A stretch of 64,000 nucleotides of DNA from positions 62,001 through 126,000 of the forward strand of contig VNWV01000032.1 in assembly GCA_009801085.1 (NCBI GenBank). The letters are read 5' to 3'. Positions 34,009 to 46,317 of this stretch are shown here, piece by piece. Below the pieces are notes generated by a model. It did not search any database. It worked only from the letters and a program-made list of their open reading frames with translations, and was not told the origin of the DNA. The position numbers and the translations under genes were made by a program. The stretch is from Lasiodiplodia sp. COLG20. Lineage: Eukaryota > Ascomycota > Dothideomycetes > Botryosphaeriales > Botryosphaeriaceae. Positions within the stretch are counted from its first letter, which is position 1. Each line of letters starts with the position of its first letter.

Positions 34009-36176
34009 ATGGCGTTTGGCAAGCGTTGTTTGATTTACGGCATACTGGCTGGATCGTTCAGCCTCCAGCCAGCGTGCGCCTTGCCAATCTTGGACTCCTT
34101 GGTCAACCCCTACCTTGACACACTCAAGTCAATCTTGAGCGGCAAAGGTCTGATTGAGGGCACGCTTGGCGCAGTTCAAGGTGCTCTGGGTGTGGAGAAG
34201 ACATTTGACTATGTCGTTGTTGGTGGTGGCACAGGTGGCAATGCAATCGGCGTGCGCCTCGCCGAGGCCGGCTTCTCAGTGGCCATCATCGAGGCAGGCC
34301 TGTACTACGAGATCGGGAAGCCTGTCCTCGGCTCCACTCCTGCAGGTGGTATTGTGGGGATCGGTGCCAACCCCTTGGACTCGGATCCGCTGGTCGATTG
34401 GGTCTTCATGACTGAGCCTCAGGCGGGCGCGAATAACCGAGAGGTGCATTACGCTCGCGGAAAGTGTCTCGGTGGCTCGTAAGTCGTTGCCAGAACCCAC
34501 AATCCAATGACATGGAACTGACAATGCCATGCCCACAGTTCCGCTCTTAACTTTATGATTTACCACAGGTATGCAGTCAGGGCATGGTCATCCCTTCGAA
34601 GGCAGTTGCTAATCCATGACAGAGGATCGGAGCAGTGCTACCAACAGTGGGCAGACGCCGTCGGCGACGACAGTTACACGTACCAGAACCTCGACCCATA
34701 CTTCAAGAAAGCTGTTACCTTCACCGAGCCCAACAATGAAAAGCGGGGAGATAACGTTACCAGTGAATACGAAACAGACGCTTTCGCAACGCCTGGTGGA
34801 CCTGTCCAGGTCGGATACACAAACTATGTGTCCCCATTCGCCACCTGGATGGAAAAAGCGCTTCTGGCGGTCGGCTTGAAGAAGACGAGTGGCTTCAGCA
34901 GTGGAGAGCTGCTTGGCACCCACTACACACAGACAACCATCAGGGCTTCGGACCAGACGCGTAGCGCATCTGATGCGTACATCAAGAGTGCACTCGACAA
35001 CCCAAACCTCTCTGTATACACCAACACCATGGTCCAGAAGATCCTATTCGATGACAACAAGACTGCGACCGGTGTTACAGTCCAGTCCACTGCCATCACC
35101 TACGATATCCATGCCTCCAAGGAAGTCATTGTGGCCGCTGGCTCTTTCCAGAGCCCCCAGCTTCTGATGGTCTCGGGTATCGGACCGAAGGAGACTTTGG
35201 AGCAGCACGGAATTGATGTAATTGCCGATCGTCCTGGCGTCGGACAGAACATGTGGGATCACATCATGTTCGGTCCCGCCTACGAGGTCAGCTTCAACAC
35301 CCTCGACTACACGCTCCACAACCCGGTCGCCCTCGCCGACGCGCTGGCCGACTACGCAACGAACGCCGACGGCATCCTCTCGTCCAACGTCGTCGAGTTC
35401 CTCGGCTGGGAGAAGCTGCCGCAAGAGTTCCGCCAGAACTTCTCCCAGTCGACCGTGGACGCGCTGTCGCAGTTCTCCGACGACTGGCCCGAGGTGGAGG
35501 TAAGTCCCCCGATCTGACACGCGCCACCGACAACATCCCTTCTCCTCTTCCTCCCGCATACTGACATTCCATCCAAGCTCATCAGCGGCAACGGCTACAT
35601 CGGCGACTTCTCGCTGCCGGTGCTGCAGCAGCCGCTCGACGGCAAGCAGTACGCGACGATTCTCGGCGGCATGGTCGCGCCCACGTCGCGCGGCAACGTG
35701 ACCATCAAGTCGGCCTCGATGAACGACGCCCCCGTCATCAACCCCAACTGGCTGACCACGAAGGCTGACCAGGAGATGGCCGTCGCGCTGTTCCGCCGCA
35801 TGCGCCACATCTGGGCGTCCGAGACGATGCAGGAGGTCGTCGTCGGCGACGAGTACTGGCCCGGCTTGGACAAGAGTAGCGATGAGGAGATCCTGGAGGT
35901 TGTGAGGGATAGCCTCATGACCATCTGGCATGCCTCGTGCACGTGCAAGATGGGTAAGAAGGACGATGAGATGGCGGTTGTGGATCCGGAGGCGAAGGTC
36001 TATGGCGTGAATGGTTTGAGGATCGTGGACGCCAGCGCGATGCCCATCTTGCCTCCTGGGCATCCTTCGAGCACCATTTGTAAGTTCCGCTCGTCTAATT
36101 TTTACAAATATAACCACGCTAACAGATTATAGACGCGCTTGCGGAGAAGATCGCGGAAGTCATTATCAAGGGTTGA
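34009..36176 (+). CDS. Secreted GMC oxidoreductase
   Basis: FAD-dependent alcohol/aldehyde oxidase or dehydrogenase, probably extracellular. ATG 34009-34011 opens a signal peptide (MAFGKRCLIYGILAG, cleavage near PACA-LP). FDYVVVGGGTGGNAIGVRLA is the FAD dinucleotide loop (GxGxxG form) and VAIIEAG the ribose-binding end. HYARGKCLGGSSALNFMIYHR is GMC signature 1 and is interrupted by two introns near 34480-34538 and 34570-34621. AAGSFQSPQLLMVSGIGP is GMC signature 2. RPGVGQNMWDHIM matches the substrate-channel motif. An intron near 35502-35577 precedes the C-terminal domain. The active-site His is in IWHASCTCKMG and the second catalytic His in LPPGHPSSTIYALAEK, joined over a last intron. The stop TGA is at 36174-36176. 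Exact substrate is unknown. The related relic lies 2.6 kb upstream in the same orientation. Confidence 0.92.
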
Positions 36177-37042
36177 AAAGGATTATTAATATCTTCACTA
36201 CTTCCTTTTGTTCTTTTCTTTTGTATAATATTTAATGGATTTGATCTTGAACGCACCTCAGATGGATGCAGGCATTACTCCAAAGTGCAACCAGTAAAGC
36301 AGCTTCGAGATGACATTCACCATCAAAATATGGCCCCCGTATCTTGGGTTTCATCTTCCAATCGAGAATCTACTTCATCCTACGATATCTGTAGCTCAAT
36401 CTCGCTTCAAGTCGGGACTTTTAAGCGCCCCTGTTCCAGAATGTAAGCCCATAGCCGATCTTTACAGATAAAAATCTCATGTAAAAGTTATCATTACCTC
36501 TTCTCACATTTCTCATTGTCCCGCCTTGATTGTGCCACTAATAACCCGCAAGCGTATTTGGAGGCGGATATTGCCGACGAACAGCATTAGAGGCTTTATT
36601 GCGGCATGCAGTATGCAGAGTAAAAATGTGAGGCGGTACAATATTCTCCGAAGAGAGGCGCTCGGCTGTCGCATTGGCTGGCCCCCAAACTATGACGTCG
36701 CTTCTGCAAGCATCTTTGGCAGCAACGCCGCCAATTGCCGTGCTGTCAGCACTCTGTGAAGAAAAATGTCCGTGGTGCAGCCCTGTTTTTCTCGCGCGAA
36801 AATCTTACACCGTGCATTACTGCAGCCACTTCTTCGAGCGCAATGACGTAGTGGTTCTTTCAGCCCCGAATGAACTTTCACAAGATAGGGTCTCGGGTAA
36901 ACACAGCGGTGTTTGAAAAGCAATATAGAATGCGAGTAATCCTGGTGAGAGGTGCGGCGTGTTTCGCAGCGTACTTCTCAAATGCGTTCCCTGCACCCCC
37001 GTCCATTCGGCAGCAGTCAAGCTTCGTCAAGCGTGGTCCAGC
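36177..37042. other. Intergenic, no gene recognised
   Basis: GMC 3' end with poly(A)-signal-like AT tracts near 36224-36240, then the promoter of the DUF3176 gene. No protein domain or repeat. Confidence 0.5.
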
Positions 37043-38888
37043 ATGGACATCCACAGCCGTTACTCTTCGATTGACATCAGCCAGGACAATGGTAGCTATG
37101 GCGTTGAGCTTCTTGACTCGAGTAAGCAACGGTCAGTCACAGAAGAGGTTCACTCACATATCGAGGAGTCGACTCTCCGACCGACAAGACTGCAAAAGCT
37201 GAAAGATCATTGGGCATGGGAAATTTCAAGCCTAGCGCTGAGTCTGGTGACCCTGATAGCCATCTCCATTGTTCTGCGCATACTGGATGGGAAGCGGTTG
37301 TCTTGGTGGAAGTCGTCAATCAGCCCGAACTCTCTCGTATCTGTCTTCGCCGCGGTCTCTAAATCGGCCATGATACTGTCGATCACGGAGTGCATCAGTC
37401 AGGCCAAATGGCTATACTTTTTACAGGAGAGACGACGGCTGTACACCCTGCAACTATTCGACGATGCCAGTCGAGGGCCGTTGGGTTCGTTGGTATTCCT
37501 CTGGCAGTCGATGTTCAATGTCAAGGACATCATGGCCTGTATAGCTGCCATGGTCATGATTGCAGCACTTGCCGTCGACCCGTTCATGCAGCAAATCATC
37601 GACTATCACCTACGGTCCGTTCCCACTGCAGACATTACTGGCGCGACAACTCCATCCACACAAATGTATGACTCGGGCACTCTAATGGATGCTACACGAG
37701 CCAAATGTATGCGGTAAGAGGAAATCCCTTCCGTGAATCAGTAGCTAATTGAATTCGATAGCAATATTTGCCGGCGTAGACATGCAGTCAGCAATTGTTA
37801 ATGGGATACTGGGCATCTCTGTGAATCCAACATTCCACTGCTCCACAGGCAACTGCACGTGGCCGGATATCACAAAACTTGGAGTTTGCGCCAGCTGCAC
37901 AAACGTGACAACTGAGACGCGCAAGTCCTGCGGCAGCCGAGATCCGTCTTCGTCCACACAAACGTGCCAGTACACAACGCCCGCCAACATCAACATCACC
38001 GCCACGAATGGCCTGGGCGCCAACGGCACCTACACCTACCTCAACTCGAGCGTCGACACAGTCTTCACGGAGGACAATCAGCCGTTGCTGCGCTTCGGCA
38101 TACTCCGATCCCCACCCACCGAAAACGTCGACAGAGACGGCGTATTTCCGCCCGACATCTCCGAATGCACCTTCGAATGGTGCGCGCAGAAGACGTCCGG
38201 CTTCCGCGTCAACAGCGGCGTCTTGCAGCCAGGCAACACCACGAGCACGCCCATCAAGATCGCCTTCACCAACGGCCAGTGGACGCCGCACACCCTGAAC
38301 GGCCGCACCTACGTCGAGCTAGACGTCGCCCCGGACGCGCCCTGGGACAGCAGCAGCAGTCGGACTTTCTACGTGCACAGCGCCGACTACAGCAGCACGC
38401 GGCAGCTGCTCGTCAACCTGCTCATCACGCAGCTAGCCTCGTTCAACGCGAACGCGGACGCGGGCGGCGGCTTCCAGGTGGCGCCGGTGCTGCTCTTCGC
38501 AGACGGCGACCTGTCGCGGACGATGGGCGCCGTCGCGGCGAGCATGACGGACCTGGTGCAGCGCTGCGACAACGGGTCCGCCGTGCGCGGCGGCCAGGCC
38601 TTCCGCGACGAGGCGTTCGTGCGCGTGCGCTGGCCGTGGCTGATCCTGCCCGCCGCCCTGGTGCTCGTCGCCGCGGCCCTGCTGCTGGCGGCCGTCGTCG
38701 TCAATCGGCGTCGTCGGGGCAGCGCGCTGTGGAAGTCGTCGGTGCTGCCGTTGTTGTTTCACGGGTTCGAGAGGCCGCTGGATGCGCCGCTGGGCGAGAG
38801 ACTTTCGAGGGTGGAGGCGAGGGCGTGGGGGGTGGAGGCGAGTTTGCGGGAGTCGAGTGGAGGGGCGTCGAGGTTTGTCGTTCACTGA
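37043..38888 (+). CDS. DUF3176 family membrane protein
   Basis: Fungal-specific protein with DUF3176 (PF11374) in its N-terminal third. ATG 37043-37045 (MDIHSRYSSIDIS) is preferred over 36959, whose extension is featureless. The first transmembrane helix is WEISSLALSLVTLIAISIVL. LVSVFAAVSKSAMILSITEC and the family's PLGSLVFLW follow. A helix at MACIAAMVMIAALAVDPFMQ ends the domain. A GTATGC intron near 37705-37761 joins ATRAK to SIFAGVDMQSAIVNG. The exterior region has the paired-Cys blocks HCSTGNCTWPDI and SECTFEWCAQ and many N-glycosylation sites. The last helix is WPWLILPAALVLVAAALLLA, followed by a short cytoplasmic tail. No function is known. The third quarter is markedly GC-rich compared with the first, which gives long false frames on both strands. 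Confidence 0.82.
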
Positions 38889-39984
38889 TGTGTATTTATG
38901 TTTATGAACCTCAGCACTGGCGTTATGTTTTCTGAGAAAGGGCTTGTAGAGGCTTTCTAAGTTGCTCGACAGCTTTCGGTTCCATTAAGTTCGGGCTATA
39001 CAAGACTTTCTAAAAGTCAAGAAAGAAGATCTTTTGACTTGCCGATTATTTCAGGAAGCAGGAGTCAACTTCAGGGATCTGCTGTCGGCTTTCAATTACT
39101 CCCGTCACGATGTCTCGGTGAAAGATTACCAAATCTCATAGAACTTCGAGCCTGTGGGAAAAGCTGTTTCCAGTTCGGCGAATAATCCTGTGCTTTCAGG
39201 AACGAGCTGGGCCCAGCTACGACATTGTGAACATTCTGCAGCTTTTCAGAGAAGCTGTCGTCAGAGTCAATTTCATGGTCCCTGCGTCTTTCTACAGAAT
39301 TTCAACTCCGGTGCCTTTAGGACTAGTGCGCTGCATTGCAGTAAGGTTGATACTACCGCAAGGTCTGCCGATGGACAGGGGCCAAGTAGATTGAGGCCTA
39401 CATCAACGCCTGCAACGGGCAAGCCGCGCCTACGGGATCCAACAATTAGAAAATCCACATTACCGGATCTATAGTTCCGCAGGTACGGTGAAAGACAAAC
39501 ACGAATTTCCACGGAAAATCCCGTGTCTGCCTCGGCGACGCCGATGGAAGTTTGCGGGGCGCAACTGCTCAATCCATTCGTCTATTATATCCTGACACTA
39601 CTCGCTGACCGTTTCTATCATACGATGGTCAAAACAAATCTACTCGTGTTGCTGCGGGGTCTGACATTCCTTAGGTGGAGCTGGTGGTGGGGGCGGGATT
39701 GAATTTTCCCCGCTTTCGCCTACTCCATACGGGGGCTACGGCACGCTATTTTTGAACAGAGCTCGAGATGTGGACAGACCAGTTGGATGTAAGCCTTCAT
39801 CAGCACGGGAACCCTTCGCTCACACGTGTTTGATCACCTCATCTTAGAGTATGAAAAGCGTAATTTTTTTTTCTCATTGGTAAGAGGTATCTAACTGAAA
39901 CTGGAAAACGCTACAAAAAAATCCATTTTCTTTTGACATGAACCGTAAAGTGATCTGGACATGTATATCATCTCATACACACAT
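38889..39984. other. Convergent 3' intergenic region, no gene
   Basis: 1.1 kb between the DUF3176 stop and the S41-like stop. Short frames only. A poly-T tract of nine bases lies near 39864. Confidence 0.5.
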
Positions 39985-42326
39985 TTACACGAGCATCATG
40001 ATCGTGGCGAAGCCGACGAGCATGGCAAGGCCAGACTGGGCCATTCCGCGGCTGGAAGCAGAGCCGCTGGTGAACTGACCAGGGTCACTGTTGCCGTTGT
40101 TGGTTCCGTTTATAGCTGACGTGACGTGTCCGGTCGAGCCGGGAACGCAAGAGCCATTGCGCCACATGGTGTCGAACACGGTGGTCCACACGGCCACGGG
40201 GTCGAACAGCATGGGCGCCGTGTAGAAGATGCGGCAGTCGGCGTACTCGGGCACGAACTGCAGCGGCGTGTTACTGTCATCGCCCTTGCGGTAGTTGTTG
40301 CGGTAGTTGAGCCCGCCCTTCATCGCGCCGGAGACCACGGCAGTCCGGTTGAGGACGTGCTCGGAGTCAGCGAGGTCGATGACGCCCGACGACTCGAGCA
40401 CGTCGAGCCTGTCCGAATCGAATGTTTCGGCGAGAGTGCGCGCGTCGTTGGCCGCGGAGATGATCTGGCCCCAGGTAAGAACCTCGGCGCCCTTCGTTCC
40501 GCCGACACCCACCATGGGTCCGTTCTGCGGCCGGCCACCCATGACGATGGACTTGACGCCAGCCTGTGTCTTCATGAGCTCTGCAAAAATTGCGCACGTC
40601 GAGGCGCAGCTGCCGTCCTGGAGCAGCACGATGTTCTCGGCCTTGAAGGGCTGCGACGGGACATCACTGTTGTCGCCGTAGCCGCTGACGCTGAAATCGC
40701 CGACCTGGAACGGGTCGCTGAGGTTCTTACGGACTAGATTGGTGAAGTTGTCGCCGTGGATTGCATCGGGCCCGAAGAAGGCCTCCCAGGAAGGGAACTC
40801 CTCGTTGTTGACGTCGAGGCCAACCGACTGGGCCCAGAAGTGGGTAATGATGCCGGACTGCACGGCGTCAAAGACTTCTTCCAGTGCGGTTTCATTGTTC
40901 GCAATGTCATATTCGTCCGCTATGGCAGTCACAACTTGACCCATGGCGTTGTACGAGTCAGCCGCCCTGATACGCGTGGCGCCGTACGGTTCAATAGAAG
41001 GAAACAGCTGCTTGAAGAGATCATAGCCAAGAACGAGGGAGCCGCCGCCATTTCGCCGGAGGTCGACAATGAGGTATTCTTTCTTCTGCGCAGTAGCCTC
41101 GGCAAGGACTTCACTGACAACGTTCTGGAAATCTGATAAGTTTGCGGCCAGAAAGCTTGCGCTGCTGATGACTGCCACATCCTGGTAGCCCGTGCCATTC
41201 AGGAAATAACCAGAAACACTGTTGTCCTCAGCTTTAGCAACCGGGTACGGATACCCAAACGCAGTTGGGATCGGCTCTGCCGAAGTTGACTCAGCCGGAG
41301 ATTCCGATGTTGGCGTCGGCGTCGGCCCCGTGCAGAATTTGCTGAAGAAGGCCTCGCCGCTATCCACACCACTGAAGTTGGCCGATGAAAATGAAATATG
41401 TTGGATGGTCGCCTTGGTCCCGTTTTCGAATCCAAAGACACTCGAGCTACCTTCGTAGCTCAACGAGTTTTGGAAGAAGCCATTCCCAACTCCTGAGAAT
41501 GATCGCTGGGCTGGGTCCCAGAAGATTGTTTGATAACCCACGTCAAGGTCGGGGCTCCGAGAATTCCCAATCGCGAGCCAGTTAAGGTAGTCCACGGTGG
41601 ATTGGTTGTTGACTGTTGTGATGGCAGATGGTGTAAAGTTTGACTGTCTTCGAGCCTTTACGATGTCACCTAAAGGAAGGTGGCTTAGTATAACCATAGT
41701 ATGGAGGGCTGATGAAATACTCACTGTACACGTAGACCTTTGGAAGCGATTTCCCGTCTGAAGAGAGTGAAACAAGTTCGACGGAGGCATCGTGTTCGTC
41801 AACCTTCGCAAATGCAATGACACTGGACATATCAGAGATGTAGGCTGTGTGCCCGTCGTCTGCAACCATTTTGTGAGTTCCTTTCCACATAGTGTTCAAT
41901 TAATAGTCTTCTCTTACAGGCTTTATTCAGCAAATTGCTGATATCAATTTGCACGGCATAGTCATTGGTGTAGCCCCCCTTGGATAGCTTGTTCGCAATG
42001 TCATCGAGGCCGCCGAGGAGATCGACGGATGGCCTGGCGTAGCCCTGAGGAGGATCTTTCAGGTACGCCAAGGTGGATTTCCATTGCATAATGTTCCGAA
42101 TCTCCTTGATCAATTGCAAGTCGCCATCGGTATCGACTGGCACAGATTGCAGACAATCGAGGCCAAGGGTAGCGGGAAAGAATTTTGCAGTAGCCTCGAG
42201 GTGTTGACTGATTGTCGCGCAGGCATTTCCATCTGCTGTAGGTGCGGCAACTGTGGTGTTGCTTTCTGGTGTAGCAGATGCAGCGGCAGCAAGGACCGCC
42301 ACAGCAACAGCACCGTGGACGAGCAT
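39985..42326 (-). CDS. Secreted S41-family peptidase-like protein with probable GPI tail
   Basis: Tail-specific-protease-like protein of the fungal CPAF-related group. ATG 42324-42326 opens a signal peptide (MLVHGAVAVAVLAAAASA). The first intron (GTAAGA to TTGCAG, about 41858-41916) joins NKAYDGHTAYISD, where AYDGH is a conserved family feature; other acceptors give a stop. A second intron near 41666-41720 precedes a long last exon. The central core carries EYLIVDLRRNGGGSL, typical of S41 proteins, and LQDGSCASTCAIFAELMK with the candidate nucleophile Ser in DGSCAST. About ten NxS/T sites point to secretion. The C-terminus is Ser/Gly-rich followed by a hydrophobic end (GLAMLVGFATIMMLV), a GPI-signal pattern. 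The stop is at 39985. Proteolytic activity is inferred only. A Ser/Thr/Pro linker (PTPTPTSESPAESTS) splits the N- and C-terminal halves. Confidence 0.83.
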
Positions 42327-44504
42327 CTTGGAGAAATGAGTGCTCAAGAAAAGTTCAGAATGACTGCAAGAAGATGCTTAGAAGCGAATCGATGAGCAGC
42401 TAAAAGGTATGCTGCAAGATGAGCACCTTATAAGTCCTTCGTGTTGGATATCAAGCATCTCACTACACATGACCTTTTTCCCAATAAAGAAAATGCCCAG
42501 TTCTCAGATGTATGCGCACTGGCCGTTGTTGTGTGCGCCTTCGCGTTCGCGTGGCAGCCCGGTGGGGCTGAGCCGCTAACCGCAGCATTTTGCGGTGTAG
42601 CCAGTCTTCAATGCTGATTCCCAGCCGCCCCAGTAAGCACTAAACTCATTGGATAATCGCGGGAAAGTAGAGCCAAGAATATTTATATACGTAACGCGTA
42701 CACATGGCAGCCACTAACCAGACCCAGAGCATGAGAATTTTATTCTTCACCATCTTGCGGCTCGGTTCTTGGGCCAAGATCGGTCGCGTCGTGTACCTCA
42801 CCAGCAGTTCCCTCCTTGCTAAAAGCCTGTGTTGTGTAGAAGGAGTGGCACGAAGGATTTGATGTGGAGTCGCACAACGAGGAAAAGGGACCGTGTCAAG
42901 TCTTCCTTGACTCCAGCTGATGGGGTTTTAGCCGAGGGTGGTCGGTGCCTGTCGATGCATACCAGAAGGGTATGTTACCGCTCCTGAAGACCGTAAGCAC
43001 TATTCCAGATTCTTGCATGTCATGACATGACGGGATTTAGTCACGAGTGTCAAGCTGCCCACTTGCGGGGCATGGCAGGCGGTAATCCATGGTCAGGAAC
43101 GATGGAAGGCGGCGGGCATAATTAGCGCCTGAGCCGTTGTCTATTTGGGGGCCACGCCGGTCTCAGACCGAATTACCTAAACAGGTAATCGACGGCACGC
43201 CTAGCCCGCCACTCCGTTGGCTCAGCCTCATCTGGCACGTGCTTTTGTGGGACTGAATTGTGTACAAGCAGCGACAGTATCTGCAGCTATTGGTCGACGC
43301 GAAAGTTGCTCCAGTTGCTCCAGTTGCGCTGGCATCCGTGCTTTTGTTGGTCAACTTCTGTCCGGAGATGCTCGCGCTCACTCCTCGGGTAAGTAGCGGG
43401 TGACGTCATACGCGGGCTTGTCAGCCCAGGCATCTAAAAATAGACCAGTCCTTCAAGCCGAGTCTCTTTGTCGAGCCTGGCCAGCTTGTCCGTTGTCCCG
43501 ATCCACTACCAGTCACCTCCCGCATATAAGCGTACCAGCCGACCAACCGTACTAAAAGGTTCTGGAATACCTAGATCTTTTGGTACAGCTGCGGGTGGCT
43601 GATACAGCGGACGAATTCCTCTCATGTTCATTTCGGCGTACTATGATGACAATATTAGCCTACAGAAGATAATTCTCCTCTGTTTGTACTAAAAAACGTT
43701 GCAGATGAAAATTAGAAAACGGCGAGTACATGCCCTATTGAAGTACGAAGAGCTATGCATAGTATTCACCTAGACTAGAAGGCCTATTTAGGCTTACTCG
43801 TACTTTAGAGGGTAAATCCATTATGGCTTCAATGTTTCTACGTAGTGCTAGTAACGACATATTTGCGGTGCAAATTCTGTTGACCCTGTTCCAGCTCACA
43901 GGCATTCTGGAGAGCGTGGTAGCTCTTAGGCTAGCTTCACTGTCGACCATGTTAATTGTCGCTTTCGAAGCAGACCTTTCCGATCAGGTCGGGTCATTTC
44001 TGGGCAGCTCCAGCCAGTTACGAGCCCAAGAAATGGCAGTACGTAACACCCTTGGCGCTCCTACTGAGAGCTGGGCGGTGGCTTCCTTCTAGAAGCTGAT
44101 CGAGAGTTCCGTTGCGTTCCATAGGTCGGTAAAAGCTCTACGAACTCGGAGAAAAAGTAAAGACTGGACATAATATTCTGGGTAGTGATGCATAGCATTT
44201 GATGGGCTTGTATTCGGCCTAGTGGGGTTTCCAATGTACGCAATATCTCGTGTGACGCCATGCTACCAGTCGACTATTCTTAACACACGAAATCATCATT
44301 CATTCTTAGGTTGGTGGCGAAGGCGAGATATATCATTGGTGTTTTAGATCGTTATTCACTAAGACGCGTATAATAAGAAGGCTCAATTCGATGTTGCCGG
44401 AATAAGTCAAGGCTGCCAATCCGCGACCCAAGTACTAGCGAATATAATCCATTAAAAAGCAAATCTGCTTCAGCTCCCGTCCTACTGCTTTTAAGAGACT
44501 TCTT
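42327..44504. other. 2.2 kb intergenic, no gene recognised
   Basis: Upstream of the S41-like gene and downstream of the GST-like gene. A short tandem duplication (gttgctcca repeated) lies at 43310-43328. Opposing frames at 43753-44092 have no recognisable family. Possibly an eroded element, but no terminal repeats or transposase motifs could be identified. Confidence 0.4.
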
Positions 44505-45278
44505 CTATACAAATAGAACCTCCGAATTTCCCTTTTCCAACTCTACAATGGTCTCCGGAGACGGAAGCCATTTGTTTTCCAATGCTCGATCGTACCACCG
44601 AGTCAACGCCTCCATGCCCTCGATCCAATCCACTCCCATCAAGTCCCTGCCACACGCAACAAAAGCAGCGAAAACACAATCAGCGATCGTGACATCGTTT
44701 CCGCCAGCCAGACTCAAGCTCTGCCTGTCCAGAACATCATTTCTGACCAGGCCATCCACTCTCGCCAGCAGCTTGCGAACTTGCAAGTGCGCGTCAGCGG
44801 ACGCCGGGGCGCTGAAGTGCTCGGGCTTGATCCCGAACCAGTGCATGCGTTCCTTGGACCCATGGCGCATCTGCACGTTGGACCACTGCATCAGCTCGTG
44901 GGCGAAGAGGACGATGTCGCGCGAGCGAGCCTGCCGTTCCGGCGTAGAGCCGCTCAGGTCACGGAAGCCCGCTGCGGCGGAGAAAGTCGCCTCGAGGTAT
45001 TCCAGGATGGAGGCCGACTGGGTGATCCAATACGGGTCGGTGGTGTTGTCGCTGCTCGACACGCGGAGGACAGGCAGCGTGAAGCCCTCGGGCTTGGGCT
45101 CACAGCCGGCAAGGGTCTCGAATGTGCCCTTCGCGGGATCCATCCGGACTGGGATGAGTTGCAGCCGGCCGCTTTCGAGGAGGGAGCGGGGGAGGTGTTT
45201 GGCGAGGAGGTAGTTGGTCAGGCGCCTGGGATATGGCGTCCTGGGAATGTACCAGATAGTGAGGGTGGCTTCAGACAT
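44505..45278 (-). CDS. Glutathione S-transferase-like protein
   Basis: Single-exon protein of 257 residues with GST-like topology. ATG 45276-45278 is chosen (MSEATLTIWYIPRTPYPRR); an upstream extension of the open frame lacks an ATG. The N-terminal thioredoxin-like half shows TIWYIPRTPYPRRL for the first strand and helix, EGFTLPVLRV with the cis-Pro before strand 3, and WITQSASILEYLEATF, where the QS pair replaces the usual ES/QS glutathione-binding pair. The C-terminal half is all helical and contains LAGGNDVTIADCVFAAFVA, the conserved N-capping box (TxAD) of the GST C-terminal domain. No membrane segment. Fungal relatives are mostly uncharacterised; catalytic residues cannot be named with certainty. 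It is divergent from the epimerase-like gene 1 kb away. Confidence 0.78.
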   Translation of the reverse strand: MSEATLTIWYIPRTPYPRRLTNYLLAKHLPRSLLESGRLQLIPVRMDPAKGTFETLAGCEPKPEGFTLPVLRVSSSDNTTDPYWITQSASILEYLEATFSAAAGFRDLSGSTPERQARSRDIVLFAHELMQWSNVQMRHGSKERMHWFGIKPEHFSAPASADAHLQVRKLLARVDGLVRNDVLDRQSLSLAGGNDVTIADCVFAAFVACGRDLMGVDWIEGMEALTRWYDRALENKWLPSPETIVELEKGNSEVLFV

Positions 45279-46317
45279 GATGAGGACTTGATAGAAACTT
45301 GATGGGAACCTGATGAGAACTAGTTGTAACTTGATGGTTGATGTCTGCTTGATAGGCACTACAGCGAGCCTTTTATCCACGCTCGAGTTCCAAAGAGGTC
45401 TTATCTTCGGCATCGAAAAGGCGCGATGTCCTCACTCTGATTTCAAAGCAAGTAGGCGTTGTTGATAGTCTATCCGAGTCATGCTCCAGCAGTATGGTGT
45501 TGCATCTTGGAGTGCACGGCTCGTAAGATTCCAAAAGTGGCTAACGCCAAAAGACCCTTGCACATTTGAGCGCACGGGTCGTAAAACCCCAAAGCGGTAA
45601 TTGTTTTTACGACCATAGCAACAGTAGTGCTTGACGAACAACCTTATCTCGCCACGTACTTCGTTTTCGGAGAATCAGACTTTCGGCTAACGTTAATTCT
45701 TTCTATCGCGCGTACCAGTCGCTACGTTCCACGCGCTTCTATTTTCATGCTCGATCACAATAGAATTCGAAGCTTGTCGATACGTTGCAGAAACACGGCT
45801 ACTTAACGCTGCTGAATGTAACGGCCAATTATGGGTGCAAGTATTAGCCGTGCCACGGGTCGATCTTGGGAACCGGCCTTTTTTCATTCGTCTGTCATTG
45901 GCTGGTATGAACAAGTCAGGCAGCCGCTACCTGCGCGCCCGGCTTCGGATACTGCGGATTGTTTGGCCATGACACGTCAGGCGTGTTCAGTTTTGATTGA
46001 TTGTAAGTTCATTACTGAATCATAGTTGGGCTTGTTTCGGCCTCGGAGTATATTGGGCTCTCAGATTTATAATCTGTTTTCAAGAGGCCGAAGCTTCCTC
46101 TGGGATCCATTACCATTTTCTGTGATGAAGTAGCCATAAGCTCCGCTACTGTTTAGTAAGGCCTCGCGCAGTTTGGACGCCATGTGCACGCGCCACGGGC
46201 AAACAGTAGACAAGTTCAATGCTCTATAAAGTTCAGCCGAACCACCTCATTGAATGCGACATCACTTCATCACTTCATCACTCAAATACAACATCAACAA
46301 CTCCCCAGTCTTCCACA
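45279..46317. promoter_or_regulatory. Divergent intergenic region with imperfect direct repeat
   Basis: Upstream of both the GST-like gene and the epimerase-like gene. Two copies of a 45-base unit at 45500-45544 and 45559-45603 differ mostly by transitions. A TGATG/CTTGATG-rich stretch lies at 45277-45360 next to the GST start. A cacttcat(c) tandem is at 46262-46281 just before the epimerase start. Function is unknown. Confidence 0.4.

Noticed and set aside
37964..38935. 323-codon plus-strand frame, His/Arg-rich
   Set aside because: It overlaps the DUF3176 coding exon in another frame. The composition is what the GC-rich stretch would give by chance, and the DUF3176 frame carries family motifs.
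43753..44092. Possible transposon remnant (opposed frames of 65 and 89 codons)
   Set aside because: No transposase motif, terminal repeat or target duplication could be identified. Left as an undetermined stretch.
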